From Treponema sp. UBA6367 (GTDB lineage Bacteria > Spirochaetota > Spirochaetia > Treponematales > Treponemataceae), in assembly GCA_002437725.1 (NCBI GenBank), contig DJRF01000025.1, positions 19,342 to 83,341 of the forward strand: a stretch of DNA of 64,000 nt, written 5' to 3'. Numbering within the stretch: position 1 is the stretch's first letter; the number at the start of each line of letters is the position of its first letter. Shown in pieces: positions 21,680 through 32,043 of this stretch. A program made the position numbers and the translations under genes. Under the pieces are notes generated by a model, which was not told the DNA's origin, did no database searches, and saw only the letters and a program-made list of their open reading frames with translations.

Positions 21680-24550
21680 TTACCATTTTTTTATAGACTT
21701 TGAATACTCGCTATAAGGATACAGTTTTTTTAGACTTTCCGCAGTTTGCTTTGCATCTGCAATAAGATTTGCCGCAATAAAAGCGTCGTATGCGCCATAC
21801 ATTGAATACGCGGCGTTTTCATCGTTATTTGCGTTCATTCTAAAATATTCTGCCGCCAATAAAAACTTTTTTGCAGACTCAATATTTTTTCCCGCCGACC
21901 TGTAAAGTTCGCCTAATAGCCTTGCATTTTGAGCCGCGTAAAGACTTTCTTTTTCAAGATTTTTTTGCTGGATTAAAAGCAACTCTTCGGCAAGTTTTAC
22001 AGCCTCGCTAGAACTCTCTGAAGATTTTGCATACAAAGCGGCGAGTTCTGTTCCGTTCTTTCTTCCTAAAGGAGTAGTTTTTCCGCCGTTTTGATTGTAT
22101 TCCTCTTCCTTTTCAAGCACTGCCTCATTTTTTCCGTTTGAAAGTTGCCTTAAGACTTGCAAAGTGGATTCAACGCCATCATTTTTAGCTTGTTCAGTGT
22201 ATTTTAAAAGAAGATATTGAGCATTTTCGATTGCCTCCTGATAGTTTCCGAGACTTCTGTTTAGATTCATAAGATTTTTTTCAGCAGCGTAGATGTACGC
22301 GCTTTCCGGGAATTTTTGCACAAGAACACGGTTTTGAAGAACAGCTCTTTTTAGATTTCCTTGCTTTGCAAAACAGTCTGCAGAAAAATACATGGCAGCG
22401 TCCAAAAAACTTCCATTTACATAGCGCGAAATATATTCAGAAAAACGCTGCAAGGCAAGGGAATAGTTTTCTTTGCTGTAATAAAGTTCTCCACGCCGAA
22501 ACATCGCTTCTTCGCCAGTTTTTTCACGTAAATACAAATCGGAAACTTTCTTAAAGTAAAAATCAGCCTGCTCAAGATTTCCTAAATTTTCATAGATGCG
22601 GCCAGCCTGAAAAAGGACATTCATTCCAAAAGTGCCGCCAAAGTCCAAATATGGAGATAAAAAATCCAAAGCCTTGCCAAACTCCTGCATATCGCAAAGA
22701 ATATTTGACTGCAAAAGGACAGCTTCTTCCAAAGAAGAATTGCTTGCAGAAGTCTTTACAGCGTCGCTTGCCATTTTTAAGGCGTTTTTGTAATTTCCAT
22801 TTTGAACAGCGCTGTTTGCGGCCGCCATTTTTGCAGACCAGGCAAGCTCATGATTTGGCCATTTTTTTAAGAAATCTTCAAGCCCTATATATGCGTCCTT
22901 TGTTTTGCCCTGCCTGTACTGCGAATAACTTTTATAAAAACAAGCGTAAGAAAGCGATTTCTGCAGTTCCTTTTTATTTTTATCAGCAGATTTTATAAAA
23001 GAATCAAAACTTTTTTCCGCATACGGCCATGACTTTGTATTGAACTGCGAAAGCCCCAAAATATAATTCGCTTCATTCAATGGGCACTTTGCGCTTTGAA
23101 TTTGAGACTCTCTATATCTTCCGCTGAGCAACAAGACTTTTGCATAGTTAAGCCTCTGCTCTTGTGAAAGTCCAAAATTTTCTTCTAATTTTGAAAACAC
23201 AGATGCAGAATCCTTAAGATTTTGCATCTGCGCCAAAGATAGAGCATAAAGCTCTGTTTGCGCAGTAGCTGTGTTTTTTAAAATTCCTACAGAATCCAAA
23301 TAATTGCCTAAGTTGTAATCTGCCAATGCTTTATAGTAACGGCTTGCATCGTCCTGCGGATTAACTTTAGAGGCAAATTCCAAAGACTCTTTCCACAAGT
23401 AACTGCAAGCTGAAAATTTTGCAAGCAATTTAAGATATTCGTTCTGGTAGCGAGGATTTTCTAGTTTTTTTTGCTCTTCATAAGCCTGTAATAAAAAATT
23501 ATAAGCGAGAAGAGAACTTTCAGGCGTCATATTCTTGCCTGCTAAAATAAGAGCTTTATACATTGCAGAAAATTCAGAAATTTCAGGCGCAGAATATCTG
23601 TCTGATTCGCTAAAATACTTTGAAGCTTTTGCGTAATCGCCTTCATAAAAAGCATCCGTTCCCAAGCGAACCCAGAATTCGCATAAGAGCTTTGGATTTT
23701 TGCTGAACGATTGTTGAACTTTTTGCAAAACCGCGCCAGGTTCTGTTCCTACTTGATTTTTATACAAGGAAGAAACATTGTAGGCTTTTTTCAATGCCGC
23801 CGCAGCAAATTCTGCATTTCCTGTTTCAAGAACAGAAATATACTTGTCATAGGCTTTCTTATATTCTTTTAATTCAAAATAGGAATCGCCAGCATATTCT
23901 GTAAGCAAACAGTAATTCAGCAAACCGACTTTCTCTTGCGTTATAGATTCGTACAGATTAATATTTTTTTGTGCAAAACCCGCCTTGTTGTACGAATCAG
24001 AAAGTTTTATTAGAGATTCACAAAAATCTGATTGCGTATACCTTTGTCCGTTTTTAACGGCATATTCAAAAAGAGGAATAGCTTTTTCAAAATCACTTTT
24101 TTTATAATAAATGCGGGCGGCTCCTAGAATTGCTAACGGATAAAGATTCGCTTTTTCGCCTGCTAAACTGCAATATTCATAGTAAAAAGAAAGCGCGGAA
24201 CTATAATCTTCCAGTTCAAAGCAGGACTGTCCAAGCCAAAATATAGCCTGATTTTTTAGAGCAGAATCGGCATCAAACTGCTTATAAAACAAAAGAACAT
24301 CCCGAGCTTTTTCATACATTTTTAACATTGCTAAGCTTTCGCCTTCAAGAATCATTGCAGAACCAATGTACGCAGATTCTGGATACATTGACAAAAGCTT
24401 TTCCGCGCACTGAACAACTCCTGGATAAAATCCGTTGCTATAAGCGGCGGTAAGCTCATAATAAAGTGAAACATCGTTTTGCACAGATGTCTGTGCAAAA
24501 ATAAAGCTTGATAAAAATAAAAAAGACAATTTTACAAAAAACTTTTTCAT
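21680..24550 (-). CDS. Exported TPR-repeat protein, 956 residues
   Basis: A signal peptide (MKKFFVKLSFLFLSSFIFAQ) is followed by tetratricopeptide-like helical repeats along nearly the whole length, with repeated patterns such as YPLAILGAARIYYK, FYFKKVSDLYLREKTGEEA and YPYSEYSKSIK. It resembles the periplasmic TPR proteins (YbgF/BamD-like repeats) that scaffold envelope complexes. I start at ATG 24550, with GGAG nine bases upstream, rather than seven codons earlier. It lies between an exported protein and the barrel/TonB genes, all on one strand with short gaps, so it probably works at the same envelope complex. Exact function unknown. Confidence 0.75.
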   Translation of the reverse strand: MKKFFVKLSFLFLSSFIFAQTSVQNDVSLYYELTAAYSNGFYPGVVQCAEKLLSMYPESAYIGSAMILEGESLAMLKMYEKARDVLLFYKQFDADSALKNQAIFWLGQSCFELEDYSSALSFYYEYCSLAGEKANLYPLAILGAARIYYKKSDFEKAIPLFEYAVKNGQRYTQSDFCESLIKLSDSYNKAGFAQKNINLYESITQEKVGLLNYCLLTEYAGDSYFELKEYKKAYDKYISVLETGNAEFAAAALKKAYNVSSLYKNQVGTEPGAVLQKVQQSFSKNPKLLCEFWVRLGTDAFYEGDYAKASKYFSESDRYSAPEISEFSAMYKALILAGKNMTPESSLLAYNFLLQAYEEQKKLENPRYQNEYLKLLAKFSACSYLWKESLEFASKVNPQDDASRYYKALADYNLGNYLDSVGILKNTATAQTELYALSLAQMQNLKDSASVFSKLEENFGLSQEQRLNYAKVLLLSGRYRESQIQSAKCPLNEANYILGLSQFNTKSWPYAEKSFDSFIKSADKNKKELQKSLSYACFYKSYSQYRQGKTKDAYIGLEDFLKKWPNHELAWSAKMAAANSAVQNGNYKNALKMASDAVKTSASNSSLEEAVLLQSNILCDMQEFGKALDFLSPYLDFGGTFGMNVLFQAGRIYENLGNLEQADFYFKKVSDLYLREKTGEEAMFRRGELYYSKENYSLALQRFSEYISRYVNGSFLDAAMYFSADCFAKQGNLKRAVLQNRVLVQKFPESAYIYAAEKNLMNLNRSLGNYQEAIENAQYLLLKYTEQAKNDGVESTLQVLRQLSNGKNEAVLEKEEEYNQNGGKTTPLGRKNGTELAALYAKSSESSSEAVKLAEELLLIQQKNLEKESLYAAQNARLLGELYRSAGKNIESAKKFLLAAEYFRMNANNDENAAYSMYGAYDAFIAANLIADAKQTAESLKKLYPYSEYSKSIKKW

Positions 24551-24576
24551 ATAAAACGCTCCGTTCAGCAATTATT

Positions 24577-25938
24577 CTACTGAGGGAAAAAATTATCCGT
24601 GCACTTAGCACGAGTAAGAAAAATATAATCATCTGAATATAGATTATAAAAATCCTCAAATAAAATCTCTTTTCCATCTTTGAACGCAACGCACTTAAAA
24701 TGCCTATCTTCATCAAAGTAAGGAAAAAACACTGCGCTTTCATTAAAAACTTTTACTTCAGGAACTTTTCTGTCAATCTGCCTAACTGCTCCAAAATAAA
24801 AAGAATCAGGCTCCTCGCTTGCAAGAACGTAAAGCAGAGATTTTAAAACTTTTACAGAATAACCTGTATTTTTTATAAAATTATTTGCATCTATAAGCCC
24901 CTTTTCTGTTCGCTCAGCGGAAAAAGGCTCTCTTGTAACATCCGCTCCTGATTCATCGTACATATAGCTTCTGTTATTTCTAACAGAAACAAGAGCGCTT
25001 GCAAGGTTTCGAATCCAATCACACGAAAGCGAGATTGCATAAGATTCGCTCAAAATACCTTGAAAACCAATATCTTTATATTTTATTGTAGATTCTATTA
25101 ATGGTTCTCTTTTTAGCCGGCCGCCCGTAAGAGGCTCTACAATTCCATCGCCAATCCATTTTAAAAATCCCAAGCCGCTGACAAGAGTTTTATCTCTGTC
25201 TTCTTCTGGAATTTTAAAAGGCTTGCCTGTAGAAATATAGACGCAAGTTCCTTTTTCATCGTACATAACGTCATCTGTGTACAAAAAATCCGGCAATTTG
25301 CTGCGGATTACACCTATCATCTGCTTTGAATAAGAATAATCAGAAGGATAGATTTTCATATACTTCCAAGGCAGAGTTTCTTTTGTAACTTCAACAAGGC
25401 TGTCAAAACTTGCAGTATAAAAATATTCAAACTTTATTCCAGTTGGACTTCCTTTTGAAACATAGCAGTTGTAAATCAAAAAATCAGCGTAGGCGGCTTT
25501 TCCATCTGGAATCAACTGAACAAAAACCTCGCTGTCTGCGGCAAAATAGTAGCGGACTTGCAAAGCCTTGCCAGTTTTTTTATCTTTTGTAAGAACCCAA
25601 CCGCCAGGAGCGTCTGCTGGGTAAGCATCTTGCACTATAGTAGATTTTCCTTTATCTGAAATAACATCGATTGTCATTTTTCTAAGAGGCGCTACAATAA
25701 TCGCAAAAATGTCGTTTGTTTCTTCATGCCTTATTTGAAACTTTTGCCCCGCACCGTTAGTCCGGATTTCAGGACGATTCATTCTAACTTCAGAGAGAGG
25801 GGCTTCAAACCAAGTTTCAATCAAATTTTTTCTAATCTCGGAAGAATCAGGTACTCCGTATTGGCTATATGCTGCAAAAACGTTCCAAGAGCAAATAACA
25901 AAAAAAAGGACAGTAAAAAAAACTTTCAGTTTTTTCAT
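24577..25938 (-). CDS. Exported protein of unknown function, 453 residues
   Basis: A signal peptide (1-22, MKKLKVFFTVLFF then NVFAAYSQ) and a soluble, strand-rich body with no motif I recognise. It has few Cys and several aromatic-rich strands. GGAG six bases before the ATG supports the start. It begins ten bases after the giant activase gene and ends 26 bases before the TPR gene, so it belongs to the operon that leads to tonB. I believe it is a treponeme-conserved protein, but that is memory, not a search. Confidence 0.6.
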   Translation of the reverse strand: MKKLKVFFTVLFFVICSWNVFAAYSQYGVPDSSEIRKNLIETWFEAPLSEVRMNRPEIRTNGAGQKFQIRHEETNDIFAIIVAPLRKMTIDVISDKGKSTIVQDAYPADAPGGWVLTKDKKTGKALQVRYYFAADSEVFVQLIPDGKAAYADFLIYNCYVSKGSPTGIKFEYFYTASFDSLVEVTKETLPWKYMKIYPSDYSYSKQMIGVIRSKLPDFLYTDDVMYDEKGTCVYISTGKPFKIPEEDRDKTLVSGLGFLKWIGDGIVEPLTGGRLKREPLIESTIKYKDIGFQGILSESYAISLSCDWIRNLASALVSVRNNRSYMYDESGADVTREPFSAERTEKGLIDANNFIKNTGYSVKVLKSLLYVLASEEPDSFYFGAVRQIDRKVPEVKVFNESAVFFPYFDEDRHFKCVAFKDGKEILFEDFYNLYSDDYIFLTRAKCTDNFFPQ

Positions 25939-25948
25939 AACGCTCCAA

Positions 25949-28900
25949 TTAATCTTCTGATTGAGAATTTAAACTTATTTCAGGAATTTCCATTCCGCCA
26001 GATTCAATAGGCACAGAAGAAAGTTGAACAGGCTCAGGATCCGTCATAAGCATTGAACCTTCTGCAAATTTTATAACTGGCTCTGAAACAGTTCCATCAG
26101 GATTGTGAATTTTTCCATCAGATTCTTCATCCGGGTGACTTCCCACCGGCGCATTTGAAAGCAAAAGTTTTAATCTGTTCAACTGATTTACTTCCGACGA
26201 ACCAGGATCGTAGTCAATTGCAGATATATTTGCTTCCGGGAATCGCCTTCTAAGCTCCTTTATCATTCCTTTTCCAGTAACGTGATTTGGAAGACAAGCG
26301 AACGGCTGAACGCAAGCGATACTTGGAGCGCCTTCACGGATAAGCTCAACCATTTCGGCAGTAAGGAACCAGCCTTCGCCTGTTATATTGCCAAGTTGAA
26401 CAATATCGTCAACTCCTTTCATAAGGTCGTATATTGAAGAAGGAGCTTCAAAGCGGTGCGACTTTTCAAGGAATTTTTTCATTTTTTTCCTGTAAAGATC
26501 CAAAAACCAAACCAAGAGGCGAGCATTCCGCTCAGTTTTCTTAGGGAAGGCCAATTCTTCGTGCCTAAAAATACCAGTTGCAAACGAATAGAAGAAGAAG
26601 TCCGCCAAATCAGGCATAACACATTCAGCGCCTTCCCTTTCTATAGTTTCAACAATCTGATTGTTTGCCGTAGGATGAAATTTTACAAGAATTTCGCCGA
26701 CAACACCAACTCTAGGCTTTTTTATAGGTTTTAAAGGAAGATTATCAAAGTCTTTTATTATTCCTTTTAGCAAGCGGTGATACCCTGCAAGGCTAAAATG
26801 CTTTACTTGCTTTTCCGCACGCGCATTCCATTTTTCATAAAGCGCATTCGCGCTGCCAGGCACGGCTTCATAAGGGCGAGTTCTGTACAGAACCCGCATA
26901 AGCACATCGCCAATCATAATTCCCATGACAAGCCGGTGCAAAAGTCCTGGCGTTATTTTAAATCCTGGATTGCTTTCAAGCCCTTGCGCGCTAAGCGAAA
27001 GAACAGGAACCTGCCCCCAGCCAGCATCATTTAAAGCACGCCTTATAAATCCTATATAGTTTGTTGCGCGGCAACCGCCACCTGTTTGAGTTATGATTAA
27101 GGAAACATGATTTAAATCATACTTTCCAGACTCAAGGGCAGCAATCATCTGACCAGCAACTAAAATAGATGGATAGCAAGCATCGTTATTTACATATTTT
27201 AACCCGGCTTCAACAGCTTTTGGATCAACTGCATCTAAGATTACAAAATTATATCCGCAAGCTTCAAACGCCTTTTGTAAAATTCTAAAGTGAATCGGAC
27301 TCATCTGCGGACCAATAATGGTATGAGTGTACTTCATCTCTTTTGTAAAAACCTGACGATGATATGCGGCAGACTTTACAACAGGTTTTCTATGGTGACG
27401 CTGACGCTCCTTTACAGCAGCAATTAAAGACCTTATCCTAATTCGAACTGCCCCAAGGTTTGAGCCTTCATCAATCTTTATGAGTGTGTACATTCTTCCT
27501 TTAGAACGCATTATTTCGTCAACTTGATCTGCAGTAACGGCATCAAGACCGCAGCCAAACGAAGTTAACTGAATCATTTCTAAATCTGGCATTCCGCTTA
27601 CAAAATTCGCCGCGCGGTACAATCTGTTGTGGTAAACCCACTGGTCAATAATTCTTAAAGGACGTTCGATTGAACCTAGATGAGCAACAGAATCTTCTGT
27701 AAAGACGGCAAGCCCCAACGCGTTTATCATTTCTGGGATTCCGTGATTTATCTCTGGATCAAGGTGATAAGGACGTCCTGCAAGAACAATTCCGTTTCCG
27801 CCGGCACGAATCATTTTTTCCAGAGCATCTTCGCCAGCATTTTTTACATCTTCTCGGAATTTTTCCTGTTCCGCCCAAGCCGCATCAACGGCACTGTAGA
27901 TTGCCTTTTCTGTAAGAGAAGGAAAGGCTGGCAAGAGTTCTTCGCAAAGACGCTTAGCCAAGCGAGGCTTGTCGTAAATCGGAAGAAACGGATCCATGTA
28001 TTTTATAGAAGAATCCTGTCTAAGCTCGTCAACATTATTTCTAAGAACTTCAGGATAGCTTGTAACAATCGGGCAATTGTAATGATTTCCTGCCCCGGAA
28101 TCTTCTTGTTTTTCATAAGGAGCACAAGGATAAAAGATAAATTTTACGCCCCGCTGAAGAAGAGAAACCAGATGGCCATGGCTTATTTTTCCAGGATAGC
28201 AAACTGATTCAGAAGGAATTGTTTCTATTCCTTTTTCATAAACATTGCGGCTAGAGCGCTGGCTTAAAACAACTCTGAATCCAAGTTTTGTAAAAAATGT
28301 AAACCAAAGAGGGTAATTTTCGTACATATTGAGCACGCGGGGAATTCCAACATCTCCCATTGGCGCATTTTCAGGTTTTAATGGAACGTAATTAAAAAGT
28401 CTTTTGTATTTCCATTCAAAAAGATTTGGCATTTTTTCGCCAGTTTCATCAACTGCAGTGTTCGCCTTATTTGAAGCATCTATAACGTTTCCTTCAATTT
28501 CTGCTCCGCGTTCGCAGCGGTTTCCTGTTATAAAGACGCGTTTTTCGCTTCCTGTGGTAAAAGTATTTATCGTAAGCAGACAATTGTTTTGGCATTTTCC
28601 GCAGCGGCGGCTTTCTAGCTCAACATGGAAATTCTCTAAATCTTCAAGCTTTGCAATTTTTGAACGAATGTCGTAAGGCTTTGTTCCTGGAGGATCGCTT
28701 GGTTTTGGTGCTGTTAAATCAACCCACTGATCGTAGGCGATGAGAGCAGAACCATAAGCCCCCATAAGACCGGCTACATCCGGGCGGAATACTTCGACAC
28801 CTGCAATTTTTTCAAAGGCGCGCAAGATTGCATCATTAAAGAACGTTCCGCCTTGAACAACAACTTTTGTTCCAATATCGCTCGCTTTTCTAAGCTTTAT

Positions 28901-30538
28901 TACTTTAAACAGCGCGTTTTTTATAACAGAATATGAAAGACCAGCCGCAATGTCTGCAACAGAGGCTCCTTCTTTTTGAGCCTGTTTTACGCGGCTGTTC
29001 ATAAAGACAGTGCATCGGCTTCCTAAATCCACTGGTTTGTCTGCCATAAGGGCGATTTTTCCAAATTCCTTTACGTCCATTCCCATTGTGTTAGCAAAGT
29101 TGTCTAGGAACGAACCGCAGCCAGAAGAACAGGCTTCATTTAACTGAATGGAATTTATAGCGCCGTCTTTCATCCGCAGGCACTTCATGTCCTGACCGCC
29201 AATATCCAAAAGGAATTCCACTCCAGGAACAAAAAAATCTGCCGCCCTAAAATGAGCAATTGTTTCAACTTCGCCTGCATCTACGCCAAAAGCTGCTTGA
29301 AACAGCGCCTCTCCATAACCTGTAGAAACAGAGCGAGCAATGTAAACATCTTTTGGAAGTTTTTTATACAAATCTTTTAAAACGCTTACCGCAAGCTCCA
29401 CAGGGTTTCCTTGATTGTGCGCATAAAAATCCCAAAGAATTCTACCTTTTTTGTCTATTAATACTGCTTTTGTTGTTGTAGAGCCTGAATCCAAGCCTAG
29501 AAAAACAGGTCCAACAGTATTTTCCAAAGAACCGCGCATAGCTTTTTCCTGCGCGTGGCGTTTTCTAAATTCGTCTAATTCTGTAACACTGGTAAAAAGA
29601 GGTTCTAGCCTCTGAACTTCGCTGAGTTCTGCACCAACAAGATTTTTAAGGTTTTCCTTAAAATCTTTTATCAAAGGAAAATTGTATTTTTCCCCTTCCG
29701 CAGACACAAAAGAGCGTTCCGCGCTAAAAGCTGCTCCCTGAGCAACAAATAGCTGGGAATTCTCAGGAACTATAATTTCGTCATCTTTTAAATGAAGGGT
29801 TTCTATGAATCTAGAACGAAGTTGATCCATAAAATGCAAAGGACCGCCTAAAAACGCGACGTGTCCACGAATTGGTTTTCCACACGCAAGCCCAGAAATT
29901 GTCTGATTTACAACAGCCTGATAAATTGAAGCGGCAATATCTTCCCTTCTAGCGCCTTCGTTGATAAGCGGCTGCACATCAGTTTTTGCAAAAACTCCGC
30001 AACGCGCGGCAATCGGATAAATTGTATTAGCGCCAGAAGCAAGTTTGTTTAGCCCTTCTGCATCAGTTTCAAGAAGAGCAGCCATTTGGTCGATAAACGC
30101 GCCTGTTCCGCCTGCGCAAGTTCCGTTCATGCGCTGTTCAACGCCACCTGTAAAATAAGTTATTTTAGCGTCTTCGCCGCCAAGTTCTATAACAACATCT
30201 GTTTGAGGAATTATTTTTTTTACAGCTGTTGTTGCAGCAACAACTTCCTGAATAAAAGGTATGTTTAACCACTGGGAAACAGAAAGTCCGCCTGAGCCTG
30301 TAACTTTTACACTTATAGGCTGTTCCTGCGGAAATCCCAATTCTGTTGTCATCTTTTCAAAAGCCTGAGAAACAACAGAAATTATTGTGCTTCGAATATC
30401 TGCGCGATGCCTTTGATAATCTCCGTAAATTAAAGAACCATTATCATCTATAACTGCAATTTTTACTGTAGTAGAACCTACATCAATACCAATTCTAAGA
30501 GGAAGAGTTTTTTCAGAAACTTGTTGAGTATTTGTCAT
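25949..30538 (-). CDS. Giant fused 2-hydroxyacyl-CoA dehydratase activase / dehydratase-like protein
   Basis: A 1529-residue protein built from two tandem BadF/BadG/HgdC-type ASKHA ATPase domains (about 12-275 and 345-610), a Cys-rich knuckle (RCGKCQNNC, near 675), a DUF2229-like region (about 740-960) and a C-terminal region like the HgdB dehydratase subunit (about 1150-1450). Each ATPase domain has the phosphate loop (GIDVGSTTVK; GLDSGSTTTK) and Cys residues that could hold the shared [4Fe-4S] cluster (CAGGTGAF and ARCGVF; SSGCGSF and SRCTVF). Related giant proteins occur in anaerobes; the substrate is mostly unknown. It has its own promoter (30564-30592) and GGTGG before the ATG. Cytoplasmic and oxygen-sensitive by inference. 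Confidence 0.85.
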   Translation of the reverse strand: MTNTQQVSEKTLPLRIGIDVGSTTVKIAVIDDNGSLIYGDYQRHRADIRSTIISVVSQAFEKMTTELGFPQEQPISVKVTGSGGLSVSQWLNIPFIQEVVAATTAVKKIIPQTDVVIELGGEDAKITYFTGGVEQRMNGTCAGGTGAFIDQMAALLETDAEGLNKLASGANTIYPIAARCGVFAKTDVQPLINEGARREDIAASIYQAVVNQTISGLACGKPIRGHVAFLGGPLHFMDQLRSRFIETLHLKDDEIIVPENSQLFVAQGAAFSAERSFVSAEGEKYNFPLIKDFKENLKNLVGAELSEVQRLEPLFTSVTELDEFRKRHAQEKAMRGSLENTVGPVFLGLDSGSTTTKAVLIDKKGRILWDFYAHNQGNPVELAVSVLKDLYKKLPKDVYIARSVSTGYGEALFQAAFGVDAGEVETIAHFRAADFFVPGVEFLLDIGGQDMKCLRMKDGAINSIQLNEACSSGCGSFLDNFANTMGMDVKEFGKIALMADKPVDLGSRCTVFMNSRVKQAQKEGASVADIAAGLSYSVIKNALFKVIKLRKASDIGTKVVVQGGTFFNDAILRAFEKIAGVEVFRPDVAGLMGAYGSALIAYDQWVDLTAPKPSDPPGTKPYDIRSKIAKLEDLENFHVELESRRCGKCQNNCLLTINTFTTGSEKRVFITGNRCERGAEIEGNVIDASNKANTAVDETGEKMPNLFEWKYKRLFNYVPLKPENAPMGDVGIPRVLNMYENYPLWFTFFTKLGFRVVLSQRSSRNVYEKGIETIPSESVCYPGKISHGHLVSLLQRGVKFIFYPCAPYEKQEDSGAGNHYNCPIVTSYPEVLRNNVDELRQDSSIKYMDPFLPIYDKPRLAKRLCEELLPAFPSLTEKAIYSAVDAAWAEQEKFREDVKNAGEDALEKMIRAGGNGIVLAGRPYHLDPEINHGIPEMINALGLAVFTEDSVAHLGSIERPLRIIDQWVYHNRLYRAANFVSGMPDLEMIQLTSFGCGLDAVTADQVDEIMRSKGRMYTLIKIDEGSNLGAVRIRIRSLIAAVKERQRHHRKPVVKSAAYHRQVFTKEMKYTHTIIGPQMSPIHFRILQKAFEACGYNFVILDAVDPKAVEAGLKYVNNDACYPSILVAGQMIAALESGKYDLNHVSLIITQTGGGCRATNYIGFIRRALNDAGWGQVPVLSLSAQGLESNPGFKITPGLLHRLVMGIMIGDVLMRVLYRTRPYEAVPGSANALYEKWNARAEKQVKHFSLAGYHRLLKGIIKDFDNLPLKPIKKPRVGVVGEILVKFHPTANNQIVETIEREGAECVMPDLADFFFYSFATGIFRHEELAFPKKTERNARLLVWFLDLYRKKMKKFLEKSHRFEAPSSIYDLMKGVDDIVQLGNITGEGWFLTAEMVELIREGAPSIACVQPFACLPNHVTGKGMIKELRRRFPEANISAIDYDPGSSEVNQLNRLKLLLSNAPVGSHPDEESDGKIHNPDGTVSEPVIKFAEGSMLMTDPEPVQLSSVPIESGGMEIPEISLNSQSED

Positions 30539-30563
30539 TAATCCACCTATATCTTCACTATTG

Positions 30564-30592
30564 AATATAATATGTAAATGCTATTTTTGCAA
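30564..30592 (-). promoter_or_regulatory. Promoter of the giant activase gene and downstream genes
   Basis: On the minus strand TTGCAA (30587-30592), 17-base spacer, TATATT (30564-30569), giving a start about 20 bases before the ATG. The GGTGG ribosome binding site remains in the message. Confidence 0.6.
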
Positions 30593-30603
30593 ACATGATA
30601 TTT

Positions 30604-32043
30604 TTAAAGCATACTATATATAAAAGCGCCTTTTTCTATAGAAGATAAGTCAGTCTTTTCTGAATCTTTTTCCTTTTTTATTTCTTCAAAAAAGAACATG
30701 CCTTTTTCTTCGTAAAGCTGCCCTAAAATAGTTTTTTCTTCGATTTTTAGTTTTGCATCTATTCTTTGATTTTTTAAGTTTTCGGAAGTTTCTTGACCAA
30801 CGTAAACCTGCGCATTCTTTTTAGAAGAAGACACAACCATTGCCAATGCATTATTTTTTTCCAAAACAGACTGAACCAAAGAATCTAAAACAGAACATTC
30901 CCGTTCTGATTTTTCTAACTTTGTATTAAGCTCGTTTACACTTTGCACGGAAGTTTTTACAATTTCATTTGTCGCGTTAACTACAAACTTGTGGCTAGTT
31001 CGCATATAGCTTGGAATAGAATTTTTCATCGGAAGCGAAGAATAAATTCCATACAGGTAGGAATAGTTTTCAAGTTTTTCTTCCGCATCGCTAAGCGCAT
31101 TGCAAAGTTCTTCGCTATGAACTTTTGATTTATCAGAATATTCAGAAAGAATAAAATCCTCCTGGTGAAGCTTTGCCCCGTCCGTAATAATTTTTTTAGC
31201 CTTAACATCTGAAAGGACTGGATCAAGCCCATCTATTTCATCAGAAAACTTTTTAGAAAGAATATTAATAGAAAGTTTTTTATCGGCAACGTTTGAGGTT
31301 CTAATCTCTTCTATTATGTTTTGAAGGGAATTAATTCTGCTTTCATAATCTTCTACAAGTTTTTCTTTTTCAAGCCTCTGCAAAATTGTTTCCTGATCAA
31401 GATTGTCCTCACTAGAAGCATTCTTTATCTGCTGCTTTGTATACGAATTCAACTTTTCTTTGTATTGAACGGATTCGTTTGCGGCAGAAGCAATTTTCGC
31501 TTCGTATGTAGACTGAATTTCTTCAGTTTTTTTCTTGTAGTTATCTTTGGCAGCATCTTTTTTACGCCGCATATCTTTTAAGTCGCTAATTTTCATTGAA
31601 TCAATAACATACAAATCATAATCGTACTGACGCTGAGCTTCTTCCAAATCTTTTTTTTGCTCTTCCTGCAATTCTTTTATATAAGAAACAGACGCTTCGT
31701 AAAGATTTTTGGTCCGCTCTATTTCGTCACTTACATTAGAATTCACTGCGCTTTTAAATAAATCAGAGTCCAAAGTCATTGTGTAATTCTGATAGCTTAT
31801 AATTTTATATGCTCCAAAAACCATTGCGGCAACCATCAAAAAGCAAATGAATAAAGTTACAGTAACAAAATATGAACGATTTTTTACGGTTTTTCCGTAT
31901 TCCTCTTCTAAATCATAGGGTTTTACGCTATCTTGCAATTTTAATGGCACAAGCTCATCTTCAATAAAAATTCTTGCGGAAGTTTTTGCGGATTTTTTAG
32001 AAGTTTTTTTGCTTTTTTTTGCTATTTTGTCGTCATCGCCCAT
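30604..32043 (-). CDS. Membrane-anchored coiled-coil protein coupled to adenylate cyclase
   Basis: A 479-residue protein with a Lys/Ser-rich cytoplasmic start (1-30), one membrane helix (about 58-82) and a long coiled coil (about 95-400) rich in Glu, Lys and Asp. No catalytic motif is visible. Its ATG lies inside the end of the cyclase gene (22-base overlap), so the two are translated together and may act together, for example as a scaffold or signal input. I do not recognise the family. Confidence 0.7.
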   Translation of the reverse strand: MGDDDKIAKKSKKTSKKSAKTSARIFIEDELVPLKLQDSVKPYDLEEEYGKTVKNRSYFVTVTLFICFLMVAAMVFGAYKIISYQNYTMTLDSDLFKSAVNSNVSDEIERTKNLYEASVSYIKELQEEQKKDLEEAQRQYDYDLYVIDSMKISDLKDMRRKKDAAKDNYKKKTEEIQSTYEAKIASAANESVQYKEKLNSYTKQQIKNASSEDNLDQETILQRLEKEKLVEDYESRINSLQNIIEEIRTSNVADKKLSINILSKKFSDEIDGLDPVLSDVKAKKIITDGAKLHQEDFILSEYSDKSKVHSEELCNALSDAEEKLENYSYLYGIYSSLPMKNSIPSYMRTSHKFVVNATNEIVKTSVQSVNELNTKLEKSERECSVLDSLVQSVLEKNNALAMVVSSSKKNAQVYVGQETSENLKNQRIDAKLKIEEKTILGQLYEEKGMFFFEEIKKEKDSEKTDLSSIEKGAFIYSML

